Below, piece after piece: positions 51,572 through 59,640 of a DNA stretch of 64,000 bases. Position 1 is the stretch's first letter, and every line of letters starts with the position of its first letter. The notes below the pieces were generated by a model that saw only the letters and a list, made by a program, of their open reading frames with translations, searched no databases and was not told the origin of the DNA. Made by a program: the position numbers and the translations under genes. Source of the DNA: Deinococcus roseus. GTDB lineage: Bacteria; Deinococcota; Deinococci; Deinococcales; Deinococcaceae. Where the stretch lies: the NCBI RefSeq assembly GCF_014646895.1, contig NZ_BMOD01000004.1, positions 1-64,000 on the forward strand, in the 5' to 3' direction.

Positions 51572-52474
51572 TCAACCTTCCTGCAAATAAGCCAGCAGAT
51601 CTGGCCTCACCTGATCAATGCTCTGGCATTCTGCGTGCAACTGGGTTTTCAGCCAGGTGAGTTGCCGTTTGGCGTACTGCCTGGTGGCCAGGGTGATTTT
51701 TTCGATCATGGCGGCTTCGCTGTGACCTTCAGAAAGACCTTCCAGCACTTCCTTGTATCCAATGGCCTGCAAAGCAGTGGGTCTGCGACCCGTATCTTCG
51801 GAAAGCACATCCAGCAGGCTTTTCACCTCATGCACCAGACCTGCTGCAAACATCTGCTGCACCCGAAGGGCAATGCGTTTTTCAAGGTCAGGGAAAACTG
51901 GAGACAGGCCAAAAAGCCGGTACTGAAACCGGGGTGTGGTGTAACCAAAATCCCCCGGAAATTTTCCAGTTCTGCGCTGCACCTCCAGTGCCCGGATCAC
52001 CCTTCTGGGGTTGCGCTGCATGCGCTGGGCTTCTGCTGGATTCACCGCTGAGATTTCTGCCAGGAGCGCGTCCAGACCCCGATGTTCCAGTTCATGCCAG
52101 ATCTGCTGCTGTAGGGCTTCATCTGCTCTGGGTGTAAGGGGCAGGCCCTGCTGCAGGGCTTTCACATAAAAACCGGTTCCTCCCACCACCAGAGGAATGC
52201 GGTTTCTGGCCTGAATGTCTGCAATGGCCTGTTCTGCATCCTGCACGAACCGGGCCACATCGTATTCCTGCTGCGGGTCCACAATGTCAATCAGATGGTG
52301 AGGCACCGCCTGCAACTCTGCCTGTGTGGGTTTGGCCGTGCCGATGTCCAGACTCCGGTACACCAGCATGGCGTCTGCAGACACAATTTCGATGGGAAAC
52401 ATGCGGGCCATTTCCAGGGCCAGAGCGGTCTTTCCACTGGCGGTGGGACCGAGCAGGACGGGGATGGGCTTCAT
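51572..52474 (-). CDS. miaA: tRNA dimethylallyltransferase
   Basis: 300 residues. P-loop LLGPTASGKTALA, SADAMLVYRSLDIGTAKP, HHLIDIVDPQQEYDVARF, LVVGGTGFYVKAL and QYAKRQLTWLK. It adds a dimethylallyl group to A37 of tRNAs reading U-starting codons. Near-leaderless start. It lies just upstream of the YtrA operon on the same strand but the operator/promoter between them makes the units separate. Confidence 0.96.
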   Translation of the reverse strand: MKPIPVLLGPTASGKTALALEMARMFPIEIVSADAMLVYRSLDIGTAKPTQAELQAVPHHLIDIVDPQQEYDVARFVQDAEQAIADIQARNRIPLVVGGTGFYVKALQQGLPLTPRADEALQQQIWHELEHRGLDALLAEISAVNPAEAQRMQRNPRRVIRALEVQRRTGKFPGDFGYTTPRFQYRLFGLSPVFPDLEKRIALRVQQMFAAGLVHEVKSLLDVLSEDTGRRPTALQAIGYKEVLEGLSEGHSEAAMIEKITLATRQYAKRQLTWLKTQLHAECQSIDQVRPDLLAYLQEG

Positions 52475-52482
52475 GAGGTCTC

Positions 52483-52511
52483 AGTCTAGAGAAAGGACAG
52501 GCAAGGTGCAA
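52483..52511 (-). promoter_or_regulatory. Leaderless promoter of miaA
   Basis: Minus strand: TTGCAC (52511-52506), 17-bp spacer, TAGACT (52488-52483), 8 nt to ATG 52474; no Shine-Dalgarno. Confidence 0.75.
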
Positions 52512-52551
52512 GGGCACAGAAGAACAGGGCAACTGTGACCTACACACTCTT

Positions 52552-52580
52552 TTCACTCCTTGCCAAAATCACGTTAGAAT
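52552..52580 (+). promoter_or_regulatory. Leaderless promoter of the hsp20 gene
   Basis: TTCACT (52552-52557), 17-bp spacer, TAGAAT (52575-52580), 6 nt to ATG 52587. It looks like a housekeeping promoter; no CIRCE element is seen. Confidence 0.7.
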
Positions 52581-52586
52581 ACCCCT

Positions 52587-52970
52587 ATGGATGAACTGGT
52601 GCTCAAGCGACTGGGTTCGCTGATGAAGTTGCGTGAAGACATTGAGGTCCTGTCTGGAACAGGCCGCTGGACACCGTCCTCAGATTGGCTGGAAACCGAT
52701 TCTCATGTGATTCTGGTGATGGATTTGCCGGGCATTGATCCCGAATCCCTGGAAATTCAGGAAGATGCTGAGATCCTGACCGTGGCTGGAAAACGGGAAG
52801 ACCTTGAAGTTCCGGGCACCGTGATCCATCATGAAAGGCCCGGAACGGATTTTGTGCGGGAGTTCCAGATGCCCCGCGACACCATGCCCGGCTCTGCACA
52901 GGCCAGACTGCGCAACGGTGTATTGGTGATTTCTTTTGAGAAAAGCACCAAGGTGATCAACGCAGAATAA
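52587..52970 (+). CDS. Hsp20/alpha-crystallin small heat shock protein
   Basis: 127 residues. A short N-terminus is followed by the alpha-crystallin domain (about 35-120: DSHVILVMDLPGIDPESLEIQEDAEILTVAGKRE, REFQMPRDTMPGSAQARLRNGVLVISF). The usual C-terminal I-x-I tail motif that links dimers into oligomers is not evident; the chain ends STKVINAE soon after the last strand. A chaperone holding unfolded proteins is expected, possibly with limited oligomerisation. Single gene with its own leaderless promoter. Confidence 0.9.
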   Translation: MDELVLKRLGSLMKLREDIEVLSGTGRWTPSSDWLETDSHVILVMDLPGIDPESLEIQEDAEILTVAGKREDLEVPGTVIHHERPGTDFVREFQMPRDTMPGSAQARLRNGVLVISFEKSTKVINAE

Positions 52971-53001
52971 TGCAAAACCAGACTGCACACCCAGGAATTT
53001 C

Positions 53002-53028
53002 AGGGAGGCCGCACAGCCTCTCTTTAAA
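53002..53028 (+). terminator. Probable intrinsic terminator after hsp20
   Basis: AGGGAGGC / GCCTCTCT (53002-53009 with 53016-53023, one G-U pair), then TTAAATTT. The U-run is short. Confidence 0.6.
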
Positions 53029-53032
53029 TTTA

Positions 53033-53049
53033 TAAGAATTCTTTATATC
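53033..53049 (+). promoter_or_regulatory. Leaderless promoter with palindrome upstream of psuK
   Basis: TATATC (53044-53049) ends 8 nt before ATG 53058, with no Shine-Dalgarno. A perfect 10-bp palindrome AAGAATTCTT (53034-53043) directly abuts the -10 on its upstream side, a good position for a repressor site. The -35 region is weak. Confidence 0.65.
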
Positions 53050-53057
53050 ATTTAAGC

Positions 53058-54143
53058 ATGGCACTCACCGAGCGGGAACAACAGCTCCTCTCTTTACTCA
53101 CCGACAATCCCCTGCTCTCTCCCAAAGAGCTTGCCGAACGCCTGAAAACCACCCCCAGCGCCATTGCCGTGCACCTCTCCAACCTCACCAAAAAAGGGGT
53201 GATTCTGGGACGCGGCTACATCGTGCGCCAGGAAAGCAGCGTGCTGGTGATTGGCGGGGCCAACCTGGACTTCAAGGCCAGAAGCCTGAACAGTCCAGTG
53301 ATGGGAAGTTCCAACCCTGGACAGACCACCTCCACCTTCGGAGGGGTGGGGCGCAACATTGCGGAGAACCTGGCAAGGCTTGGCGTGCAGGTCAGCCTGA
53401 TCACCATGCTGGGCCGTGATCCCAGCGGAGAACGCCTGAAAATGCACACCCAGAGTGCTGGCGTGGACTTGCGCCTGTGCTTTTCTTCGGACACCCCCAC
53501 GGGAACCTACAACGCTGCCCTCAACCCGGATGGCAGTTTGCTCATTGCCATCAGTGACATGAGCATCATGCAGGAGCTCTCTCCTGATGTGCTCCGGCAA
53601 AGAGAGCAGCACATCAAGAATGCGCCATATCTGGTGCTGGACGCCAACCTGCGCATGGACACCCTGGAATATGCCCTGAAAACCGCCAGAGGCAAAGTGG
53701 TGCTGGAACCCGTCAGCGTCAGCAAATCCCTGCCCTTAAAAGGCATTCTGGGGAATGCTCCCCTGTTTGCCCTCACGCCCAACCTGGATGAACTGGAAGC
53801 CCTGACCGGAACCCGCGACCTCAAACTGGCCTGCAAAACCCTGCACAGCCTGAATGTGGAACACGTGGTGGTCACACTGGGAGAAGAAGGGGTGTATGTC
53901 TCTGGACCCAGAAGCAAATTGCAACTGAAAGCCATCCCAGCAAAAGTGCAGGATGTCACCGGAGCCGGAGACGCATTCCTATCGGGGATGCTGTATGCCC
54001 TCAGCCACAACGAGGACCTGAAAGCCGCCTGTGAATACGGTCAGGCCGCTGCTGTGCTGACCCTGGAAAGCCCCAGCACCGTCAATCCCGAACTGAGCGT
54101 CAGTTCTCTAGAAAGCAGGAAAAATGATCACCTTAAACCCTGA
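53058..54143 (+). CDS. psuK: Pseudouridine kinase with N-terminal winged helix
   Basis: 361 residues. Residues 1-55 are a winged helix-turn-helix (LTEREQQLLSLLTDNPLLSPKELAERLKTTPSAIAVHLSNLTKKGVI). Residues 56-350 are a PfkB-family sugar kinase with the GG-containing substrate region (FGGVGRNIAENLARLG) and the ATP/anion-hole motif DVTGAGDAFLSGML. With psuG downstream it would phosphorylate pseudouridine to pseudouridine 5'-phosphate. The DNA-binding part suggests the kinase itself senses pseudouridine and controls the operon. The stop overlaps psuG by 20 nt. Confidence 0.92.
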   Translation: MALTEREQQLLSLLTDNPLLSPKELAERLKTTPSAIAVHLSNLTKKGVILGRGYIVRQESSVLVIGGANLDFKARSLNSPVMGSSNPGQTTSTFGGVGRNIAENLARLGVQVSLITMLGRDPSGERLKMHTQSAGVDLRLCFSSDTPTGTYNAALNPDGSLLIAISDMSIMQELSPDVLRQREQHIKNAPYLVLDANLRMDTLEYALKTARGKVVLEPVSVSKSLPLKGILGNAPLFALTPNLDELEALTGTRDLKLACKTLHSLNVEHVVVTLGEEGVYVSGPRSKLQLKAIPAKVQDVTGAGDAFLSGMLYALSHNEDLKAACEYGQAAAVLTLESPSTVNPELSVSSLESRKNDHLKP

Positions 54144-55029
54144 AGTCCATGAAGCCCTGCAAAACGGCCAGCCTGTGGTCGCCCTGGAATCCACCATCAT
54201 CTCTCACGGGATGCCTTACCCTCAGAATGTGCAGACCGCACGGGAAGTGGAAGCCATCATTCGGGACCAGGGGGCCATTCCTGCCACCATTGCCATTCTG
54301 AACGGCGACATCAAGGTGGGCCTGTCAGACGAGGAACTGGAACTGCTGGGCTCCAGCAAGGATGTGATGAAGGTTTCCATCCGGGATCTGCCTTTTGTGA
54401 CCGCCATGAAACGCCACGGGGCCACCACCGTTGCCAGCACCATGCGCATTGCCCACCAGGCCGGAATCCGGGTGTTTGTGACCGGAGGACTGGGCGGCGT
54501 GCACAGGGGCGCAGAAACCACCTTCGATGTCTCTGCGGACCTCACCGAATTCACCCTCAGCGATGTGACTGTGATCAGTGCTGGCGTGAAATCCATTCTG
54601 GACATTGGGCTGACCCTGGAAAAACTGGAAACCCTGGGGGTGCCGGTGATTGGATACGGCACATCAGACTTCCCGGCCTTCTATTCCAGAATCTCCGGGT
54701 TCAAGGTGCCCCTGCAACTGGACAGCCCATCAGACATTGCAAACGTTATGAAACACAAGTGGGATCTGGGCCTGACTGGAGGCATCAGTGTTGCAAATCC
54801 CATCCCCCTGGAAGATGAAATTCCTGCCAGCCGCATTGATCCCCACATTGAGCAGGCCCTTTCCGAAGCTGCAGAAAAAGGCATCAAAGGCAAAGACGTT
54901 ACCCCCTTTCTGCTGGCCAAAATCAGCGAGATCACCAGCGGCCAGAGCCTGAAATCCAACATCGCACTGGTCAAAAACAATGCGCTGCTGGGGGCACAGA
55001 TTGCAGTGGCTTACGCAAAGTTGCACTGA
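54124..55029 (+). CDS. psuG: Pseudouridine-5'-phosphate glycosidase
   Basis: 301 residues: VALESTIISHGMPYPQN, ATTVASTMRIAHQAGIRVFVTGGLGGVHRGAETTFDVSADL, with the catalytic Lys in ISAGVKSILDI. It splits pseudouridine 5'-phosphate into uracil and ribose 5-phosphate (reversible), completing pseudouridine salvage with psuK. Starts within the psuK gene; the overlap implies co-translation. Terminator follows. Confidence 0.97.
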   Translation: MITLNPEVHEALQNGQPVVALESTIISHGMPYPQNVQTAREVEAIIRDQGAIPATIAILNGDIKVGLSDEELELLGSSKDVMKVSIRDLPFVTAMKRHGATTVASTMRIAHQAGIRVFVTGGLGGVHRGAETTFDVSADLTEFTLSDVTVISAGVKSILDIGLTLEKLETLGVPVIGYGTSDFPAFYSRISGFKVPLQLDSPSDIANVMKHKWDLGLTGGISVANPIPLEDEIPASRIDPHIEQALSEAAEKGIKGKDVTPFLLAKISEITSGQSLKSNIALVKNNALLGAQIAVAYAKLH

Positions 55030-55040
55030 AAGCTCTTGAA

Positions 55041-55074
55041 AAGAAAGCCTTCTGACCAGAAGGCTTTCTTTTTG
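55041..55074 (+). terminator. Intrinsic terminator after psuG
   Basis: AAGAAAGCCTTCTG / CAGAAGGCTTTCTT (55041-55054 with 55057-55070) and a T-run TTTG. The A-rich left side may also help stop the convergent EAL gene. Confidence 0.88.
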
Positions 55075-55106
55075 TTGAATCAATCGCTGGTTGAATCAAT
55101 CGCTGG
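55075..55106. repeat. 16-bp tandem duplication at the end of the GGDEF/EAL gene
   Basis: TTGAATCAATCGCTGG occurs twice in direct succession (55075-55090, 55091-55106). The stop codon of the GGDEF/EAL gene lies within the second copy. Confidence 0.85.
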
Positions 55107-57849
55107 CCGTCTGGGGAAGGGGTTCAAAAGATGCAATTTCGAAATGGGTCTGTCTGTGCATCAACTGTTCCAGTTCAAAGACAGGCAGGGGCTTGCTGAA
55201 GTAGAACCCCTGCACCTCGTCACAGTTGTGCTGCATCAGAAAGTTCAGTTGCTCGATGGTCTCCACCCCTTCTGCCACGGTTTTGAGGTTCATGCTGCGG
55301 GCCAGGGCAATGATCGCACGGGTGAGCACAGCATCCTCCCGCACATGGTGCACCGATTGCACAAAAGAGCGGTCAATCTTGACGGTGTTGACCGGGAAAC
55401 GCTTGAGGTAACTCAGGCTGGAATATCCGGTTCCGAAGTCATCCACCGACAGTTGCACGCCCAGATCCCTGAGGGATTGCAGCACCTGGATGATGTACTC
55501 GGTGTTTTCCATCACCAGGCTTTCGGTGAATTCCAGGTCCAGCAGGTGGGCAGGAAGGCCGGTCTCCTGCAAGACCGATTGCACCAGTTGCACCACATTT
55601 TGCTTCTTGAACTGCAAGGCAGACAGGTTCACGGACATCTTGAGCGGCGGGAAACCCCAGGCTTGCCACTTCTGGCTCTGGGCACAGGCTTCCCTGAGCA
55701 CCCACGCTCCGATGGGCACAATCAGGCCGGTTTCTTCGGCCAGAGGGATGAATTTTGCAGGTGAGACCATGCCCAATTGGGGATGCTGCCAGCGCAGCAG
55801 GGCTTCCACCCCCACCACCTGTCCGGTGCTCACGTTCACCTGGGGCTGGTAGAACAGCACCAGTTCATTGCGGGCCACCGCCTGCCTGAGGTCATGCTCC
55901 AGCCGCAGTTTTTCCAGGGACACCTGGTTCATTTCTGCGGTGTAGAACCCGAAGGTGTTGCGGCCCTGCGCTTTGGCCCTGGACACTGCTGTGTCGGCAT
56001 TTTTCAGCAGGGTTTTCACATCGTCGCCATCTCTGGGGAACATGCTGATCCCGATGCTGCCCAGCAGGGCAAATTCATAGTCTTCCACCCGGTAAGGGCT
56101 GGCCAGCACATCCAGAATCTTCTGGGCCATCTCTCCGGCGTGGTCCCAGGAGGGCACCTCTGGCAGCAGCAGCATGAATTCATCTCCACCCTGACGGGCC
56201 ACCGTGGCATCCTGACCCAGGGTTTGCTTCAGGCGGGCAGCCACTTCACAGAGGATCAAATCTCCGGTGGCATGCCCAAAACTTTCATTGATCTGCTTGA
56301 AGTGGTCCAGATTGAGGAACAGCACCGACAGCATTCCACCCCTGTGCTGTTGCAGGGCCAGGGCCTGTGAAGTGCGGTCTTCAAACAGGGCACGGTTGGG
56401 AAGCCCGGTCAGAACATCGTGGTGCACCAGATGCAGCAGGCTCTGCTCAAATTCCTTCTTCTCGGTGATGTCGGAAAAGCTGCCCACAAAGCCGATCATG
56501 GCACCCCGGTGGTCGGTCAGCACCGTCACGCTCAACAAGACGGGGTACACATGGCCATTTTTGCGCCGGAAGAACACCTCTCCTTTCCAGCGGCCCGTGG
56601 CCATGAGTTCCTGCATCAGTTGCTGGTACACCTCGTTCTCGTAGGCCCTCTGGGCCAGCATCAGGACCGGCTGGCCCTGCACATCTGCACCTTCATATCC
56701 AGTGATCTGTTGAAAAGCAGCATTCACCCCGGTGATGCCCTGCTTGCGGTCCGCAATGAAAAACGCTTCTCCAGAAGTGGAAAACACCGATGAGATCAGG
56801 CGGGCGTTGGCCTCAAGGCCCTGCCTGCGCCTGAGGGTGCCCAGAACAACCCGCACCCCCACCCCGCTGAACACCACCATGATCAGGGCCAGCAAAAGCA
56901 CCAGATTGCGCCTGTGTTCCAGATGCTGTACACGCTGGTCCAGCAGATGCTGGAGTTGCAGGGCCATGTGGTGCTCCAGTTGAAACTGGGCATCAAGGGC
57001 CGTTTTTTCCATCTGGTACAGCTCCTGGCTTCGCAGGTTGAAATCAGACTTGCTGAGCAGGTTGTCCTGAACTTTTTCCTGCAGCAGAACCTGGATTTTC
57101 TGGTTTTGCTGAATCAGGATCCGCAGGGCATCTCCCAGTTGGGGACGGGCCAGCAGGGCATTGTCCAGGCTGCGCCACAGGTGGATGTACGAGTCATCCA
57201 CCAGTTGCAGTCGGGCATTCAGGTGGCTCTCTTCCGAAGAGAGGATGTGCTTGCTCGCCGTGACCTGCATGGCCCTTTCAACCACTTCCGCACGCTGATG
57301 GGCCAGTGCAGGCAGCACATTGATCAGGCCATTCATCAGGTAGTAAGAGTCCAGTTCGGGGTCCAGAATCAGGTTGGAGGTGTCCCCCACCCGGGAAATC
57401 AGGCCTGTGAGTTCCTGCACCAGCACATTCTGGGCCGTGTACCTCAGCAGCAAAGAACCCTCGGACTGGTTTTGCGTGTTCTGCCAGACGCTGTTGAATC
57501 CTTCCCAGGCCACGGTGCTGCGCAATTGCTGACCCAGTTGCAGGTTGACGCTGGACAGGGCCTGAACGCTGTGTTGCAATTCGGTTTCCAGAACAGGATC
57601 TTGCAAGGTGGTGTTTTCTGCCAGGTTGTAGGCCATCAAGAGCCGCTGCCGGATCAGGGCTTCGAGCACCCTGGATGCCCCCTGGTCATAGGTGAGGCCT
57701 GCAGTTTCCTGTCTGGAAAAAGCAATCCGGCCATTGATTTCTGAAAGGAAAAACACCAGAATGACCGCCAGTGGAAGCAGAAAAGCAAAAAGCAAACCCA
57801 GCACAGCAGAGGTGGTCTGCTGGATGCCCGGAAAGGGAAATTTTTTCAA
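55096..57849 (-). CDS. Membrane-bound PAS-GGDEF-EAL protein (cyclic di-GMP turnover)
   Basis: 917 residues: membrane segment 13-35, a periplasmic alpha-helical sensor (about 36-310), a second membrane segment (about 315-335), a PAS domain (about 345-465: LISSVFSTSGEAFFIADRKQGITGVNAAFQQITGYE), GGDEF domain with an intact GGDEF loop at 554-558, and EAL domain with EALLRW at 682-687, DDFGTGYSSL and KIDRSFV. Both catalytic signatures look functional, so it could make and degrade cyclic di-GMP, with the balance set by the periplasmic and PAS inputs. The start ATG 57849 has GGGAGGCAG upstream. Single gene. Confidence 0.94.
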   Translation of the reverse strand: MKKFPFPGIQQTTSAVLGLLFAFLLPLAVILVFFLSEINGRIAFSRQETAGLTYDQGASRVLEALIRQRLLMAYNLAENTTLQDPVLETELQHSVQALSSVNLQLGQQLRSTVAWEGFNSVWQNTQNQSEGSLLLRYTAQNVLVQELTGLISRVGDTSNLILDPELDSYYLMNGLINVLPALAHQRAEVVERAMQVTASKHILSSEESHLNARLQLVDDSYIHLWRSLDNALLARPQLGDALRILIQQNQKIQVLLQEKVQDNLLSKSDFNLRSQELYQMEKTALDAQFQLEHHMALQLQHLLDQRVQHLEHRRNLVLLLALIMVVFSGVGVRVVLGTLRRRQGLEANARLISSVFSTSGEAFFIADRKQGITGVNAAFQQITGYEGADVQGQPVLMLAQRAYENEVYQQLMQELMATGRWKGEVFFRRKNGHVYPVLLSVTVLTDHRGAMIGFVGSFSDITEKKEFEQSLLHLVHHDVLTGLPNRALFEDRTSQALALQQHRGGMLSVLFLNLDHFKQINESFGHATGDLILCEVAARLKQTLGQDATVARQGGDEFMLLLPEVPSWDHAGEMAQKILDVLASPYRVEDYEFALLGSIGISMFPRDGDDVKTLLKNADTAVSRAKAQGRNTFGFYTAEMNQVSLEKLRLEHDLRQAVARNELVLFYQPQVNVSTGQVVGVEALLRWQHPQLGMVSPAKFIPLAEETGLIVPIGAWVLREACAQSQKWQAWGFPPLKMSVNLSALQFKKQNVVQLVQSVLQETGLPAHLLDLEFTESLVMENTEYIIQVLQSLRDLGVQLSVDDFGTGYSSLSYLKRFPVNTVKIDRSFVQSVHHVREDAVLTRAIIALARSMNLKTVAEGVETIEQLNFLMQHNCDEVQGFYFSKPLPVFELEQLMHRQTHFEIASFEPLPQTASD

Positions 57850-58149
57850 GTCTGCCTCCCTTTACCAGCAGAGTGGTCAAAACAGCCTGTCTGCAGCAGG
57901 AAACATGTTTGGGGGATCCAAAAAGGCAAGTTCAAAAGAAACTCCTGACCTGAAGCACCTGCCCGGAGCTTCCAGGGTCTCGTGCTCATAAGCCAGTCTA
58001 GCGAAACCGTTCACACAAGAATCTGAACCCCTCAATGCATTCTTGATAAAGAATTTTAATCTTTAACAAAGGTTCTCCTGCCCCTTTATTGTTTTCCCTG
58101 AACACAAAGCTCTGAAATTGTGAGCGCTTACGGAAAGTTTGCAAGACGA
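57850..58149. other. Intergenic region upstream of the GGDEF/EAL gene
   Basis: 300 bp with no supportable gene. An AT-rich segment (58020-58075) may hold the promoter. A site resembling a symmetric lac-type operator, ATTGTGAGCGCTTACG (58117-58132), lies 270 bp upstream of the gene and next to the terminator of the DAHP synthase gene. Confidence 0.4.
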
Positions 58150-58150
58150 C

Positions 58151-58182
58151 CAAAAAACCGTCCTTTGCAGGACGGCTTTTTC
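58151..58182 (-). terminator. Intrinsic terminator after the DAHP synthase gene
   Basis: Minus strand: CCGTCC / GGACGG (58075+ region: 58075 not involved; arms at 58070-58075 offset are 58170-58175 and 58158-58163), 6-nt loop, then TTTTTTG. A-run on the other side. Confidence 0.8.
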
Positions 58183-58198
58183 AGGCATCTTGATGAAC

Positions 58199-59260
58199 TC
58201 AGTGGGCAGCCACAGGAGCAGAAAGCGCCTGATGGGCCTGCTGCAACAGCTCCTCGGTGGTTTCCCAGCTCACACAGGCATCGGTGACACTGACCCCATA
58301 TTTGAGCTGGCTGAGGTCTTCGGGGATCTTCTGGGCTCCTTCGTTGAGGTGACTTTCCAGCATCACACCCACCAGATCGCGGTCTCCGGCCAGACGCTGC
58401 TCGACCACTTCACCCCAGGCGATGCTCTGCTTGCGGTAATCCTTGTTGGAGTTGGCATGGGAGCAGTCCACAATGATGGCAGGATTGAGCCCGGCTTCCC
58501 GCACTTCACGGGCAGCTTCCTGCACATGCTGGGCAGAGTAGTTGGGACCATTGCGGCCACCACGCAAAATCACGTGGCCGTAAGGGTTGCCTTCGGTGCC
58601 GATCATGGCCGCCTGGCCATTCTCGTTGATGCCCAGGAAAGTGTGCCGGTTCTGCGCCGCGATGATCGCGTCCACAGCCACCTTCACATTGCCATCGGTG
58701 GAGTTCTTGAAACCCACAGGAATGGACACGCCACTGGCCATGGTGCGGTGCGTCTGGGACTCGGTGGTGCGTGCACCAATGGCCCCCCACACCAGCAGAT
58801 CCGCAATGTACTGGGGCACAAAAGGATCCAGCAGCTCGGTGGCCACTGGCACCCCGAGCTCATTGATTTTCAGCATCACTTCACGGGTCTTGCGCAGGCC
58901 CAGGTTGAAGTCGCTCTGGTAGTGCATCTCGGGATCGTGAATGAAACCACGCCAGCCCACCGTGGTGCGGGGCTTGTCCACGTACACCCGCATCACCAGA
59001 AACAGCTTGTCTTCCAGCTTCTCTTTCAGGGCCTTCAGGCGGGTGGCATACTCCACAGCCTGATCGATGTCATGGATGGAGCAGGGACCGGTGATCACCA
59101 GCAGACGGGGATCTTTCTTGGTCAAAATGTCTTCAATGATCTGACGGGACTCGAATACGGTTCTGTCTGCCTTATCGGTGCGGGGCAACTCTGCCTTGAG
59201 TTCCTTGGGGGTGATCAAAGGGCGCACCTCTGTGACGTGCAGGTTTTCCAGTTTATGCAT
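58199..59260 (-). CDS. 3-deoxy-7-phosphoheptulonate (DAHP) synthase, class I
   Basis: 353 residues, AroF/AroG/AroH type: RLLVITGPCSIHDIDQAVEYATRL, RVYVDKPRTTVGWRGFIHDP, GARTTESQTHRTMASGVSIPVGFKN, VILRGGRNGPNYSAQHV, IIVDCSHANSNKDYRKQ and GVMLESHLNEGAQ. It condenses phosphoenolpyruvate and erythrose 4-phosphate in the first step of the shikimate pathway. The start is ATG 59260, with GAGGAG 6-7 nt upstream. The N-terminal extension (about 40 residues before the barrel) usually binds a feedback inhibitor (Phe, Tyr or Trp). Transcription is controlled by the attenuator just upstream. Confidence 0.96.
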   Translation of the reverse strand: MHKLENLHVTEVRPLITPKELKAELPRTDKADRTVFESRQIIEDILTKKDPRLLVITGPCSIHDIDQAVEYATRLKALKEKLEDKLFLVMRVYVDKPRTTVGWRGFIHDPEMHYQSDFNLGLRKTREVMLKINELGVPVATELLDPFVPQYIADLLVWGAIGARTTESQTHRTMASGVSIPVGFKNSTDGNVKVAVDAIIAAQNRHTFLGINENGQAAMIGTEGNPYGHVILRGGRNGPNYSAQHVQEAAREVREAGLNPAIIVDCSHANSNKDYRKQSIAWGEVVEQRLAGDRDLVGVMLESHLNEGAQKIPEDLSQLKYGVSVTDACVSWETTEELLQQAHQALSAPVAAH

Positions 59261-59299
59261 CTCTGTCTCCTCAGCGACGTGAACGCTCTTGAAAAGCAC

Positions 59300-59331
59300 A
59301 AAAAAACTGCGCCCGGTGTTCCCGAGCGCAG
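59300..59331 (-). terminator. Attenuator terminator of the DAHP synthase leader
   Basis: Minus strand: CTGCGCTCGG / CCGGGCGCAG (59331-59322 with 59316-59307; one T-G pair), loop GAACA, then seven T (59306-59300). It ends 40 nt before the DAHP synthase start codon and 32 nt after the leader-peptide stop. Confidence 0.9.
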
Positions 59332-59363
59332 TGAATCCAGCAAAGCCTAGCGCACCCGGGAAG

Positions 59364-59417
59364 TTACCGAGCGAAATAATAAAAGCTGAAGCTAGGGGCT
59401 GGTCTTTGCGTGCTCAT
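59364..59417 (-). CDS. Leader peptide of the DAHP synthase attenuator
   Basis: 17 codons: MSTQRPAPSFSFYYFAR, then TAA. Five of six consecutive residues (10-15: Phe-Ser-Phe-Tyr-Tyr-Phe) are Phe or Tyr. The start is preceded by AGGA 3 nt upstream and by TAGCAT ending 8 nt upstream, so the mRNA may be leaderless. Its stop is 3 nt from the start of region 2. The composition fits Phe and Tyr as the sensed amino acids; no Trp codon is present. Confidence 0.85.
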   Translation of the reverse strand: MSTQRPAPSFSFYYFAR

Positions 59418-59425
59418 CTATCCTG

Positions 59426-59431
59426 ATGCTA
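59426..59431 (-). promoter_or_regulatory. Candidate -10 box of the DAHP synthase transcript
   Basis: Minus strand TAGCAT, fits TANNNT, 8 nt before the leader-peptide ATG. No convincing -35. A TTGACA further upstream (near 59568) lacks a -10 at the right distance. Confidence 0.45.
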
Positions 59432-59488
59432 ACGGTTCTGGATCCACAAGGCTGGGTTCAACCTAGACAGCGCGCTTAAAGGGGGTTC

Positions 59489-59640
59489 AGCAGAAGGCAA
59501 AAAGCCAGGGCACGTCTCCCCATTTGCCGAGAGCCGAGAGCATCAATGTGCAAAAGCTGCAGCGAGGTGTCAAATCCACAATGTTTAAGCAAAAGCTTTC
59601 TTTGCCCTCAGCCCCTGGTCCTCAGCTTCAAAGGGTCAGA
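59489..59640. repeat. Heptamer-based intergenic repeat between DAHP synthase leader and map
   Basis: AGCAGAAGGCAAAAAGCC on the left, GCCGAGAGCCGAGAGC tandem at 59526-59541, then TTTAAGCAAAAGC and TTTGCCCTCAGCCCCTGG on the right. Architecture as at 16047-16134. The remaining 59418-59488 holds the attenuator promoter; no gene seen. Confidence 0.6.

Larger units (their letters stand above)
59300..59417 (-). promoter_or_regulatory. Aromatic amino acid attenuator (ribosome-mediated)
   Basis: Segments on the minus strand: region 1 CCTAGC (59396-59391, inside the leader peptide gene just before the Phe/Tyr codons); region 2 CCCGGGTGCGCTAGG (59360-59346); region 3 GCGCTCGGG (59329-59321); region 4 GGGCGCAG. 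Region 1 pairs with GCTAGG of region 2. Region 2 CCCG...GCGC pairs with region 3 GCGC-CGGG to form the antiterminator. Regions 3 and 4 form the terminator. A ribosome stalled on the Phe/Tyr codons would cover region 1 and favour 2:3 (read-through). One that reaches the stop would cover region 2 and favour 3:4. Confidence 0.85.

Noticed and set aside
58117..58132. lac-operator-like sequence ATTGTGAGCGCTTACG
   Set aside because: Imperfect palindrome, 270 bp from the only gene it could control and with no LacI-type regulator nearby; kept only as a note in the region entry.
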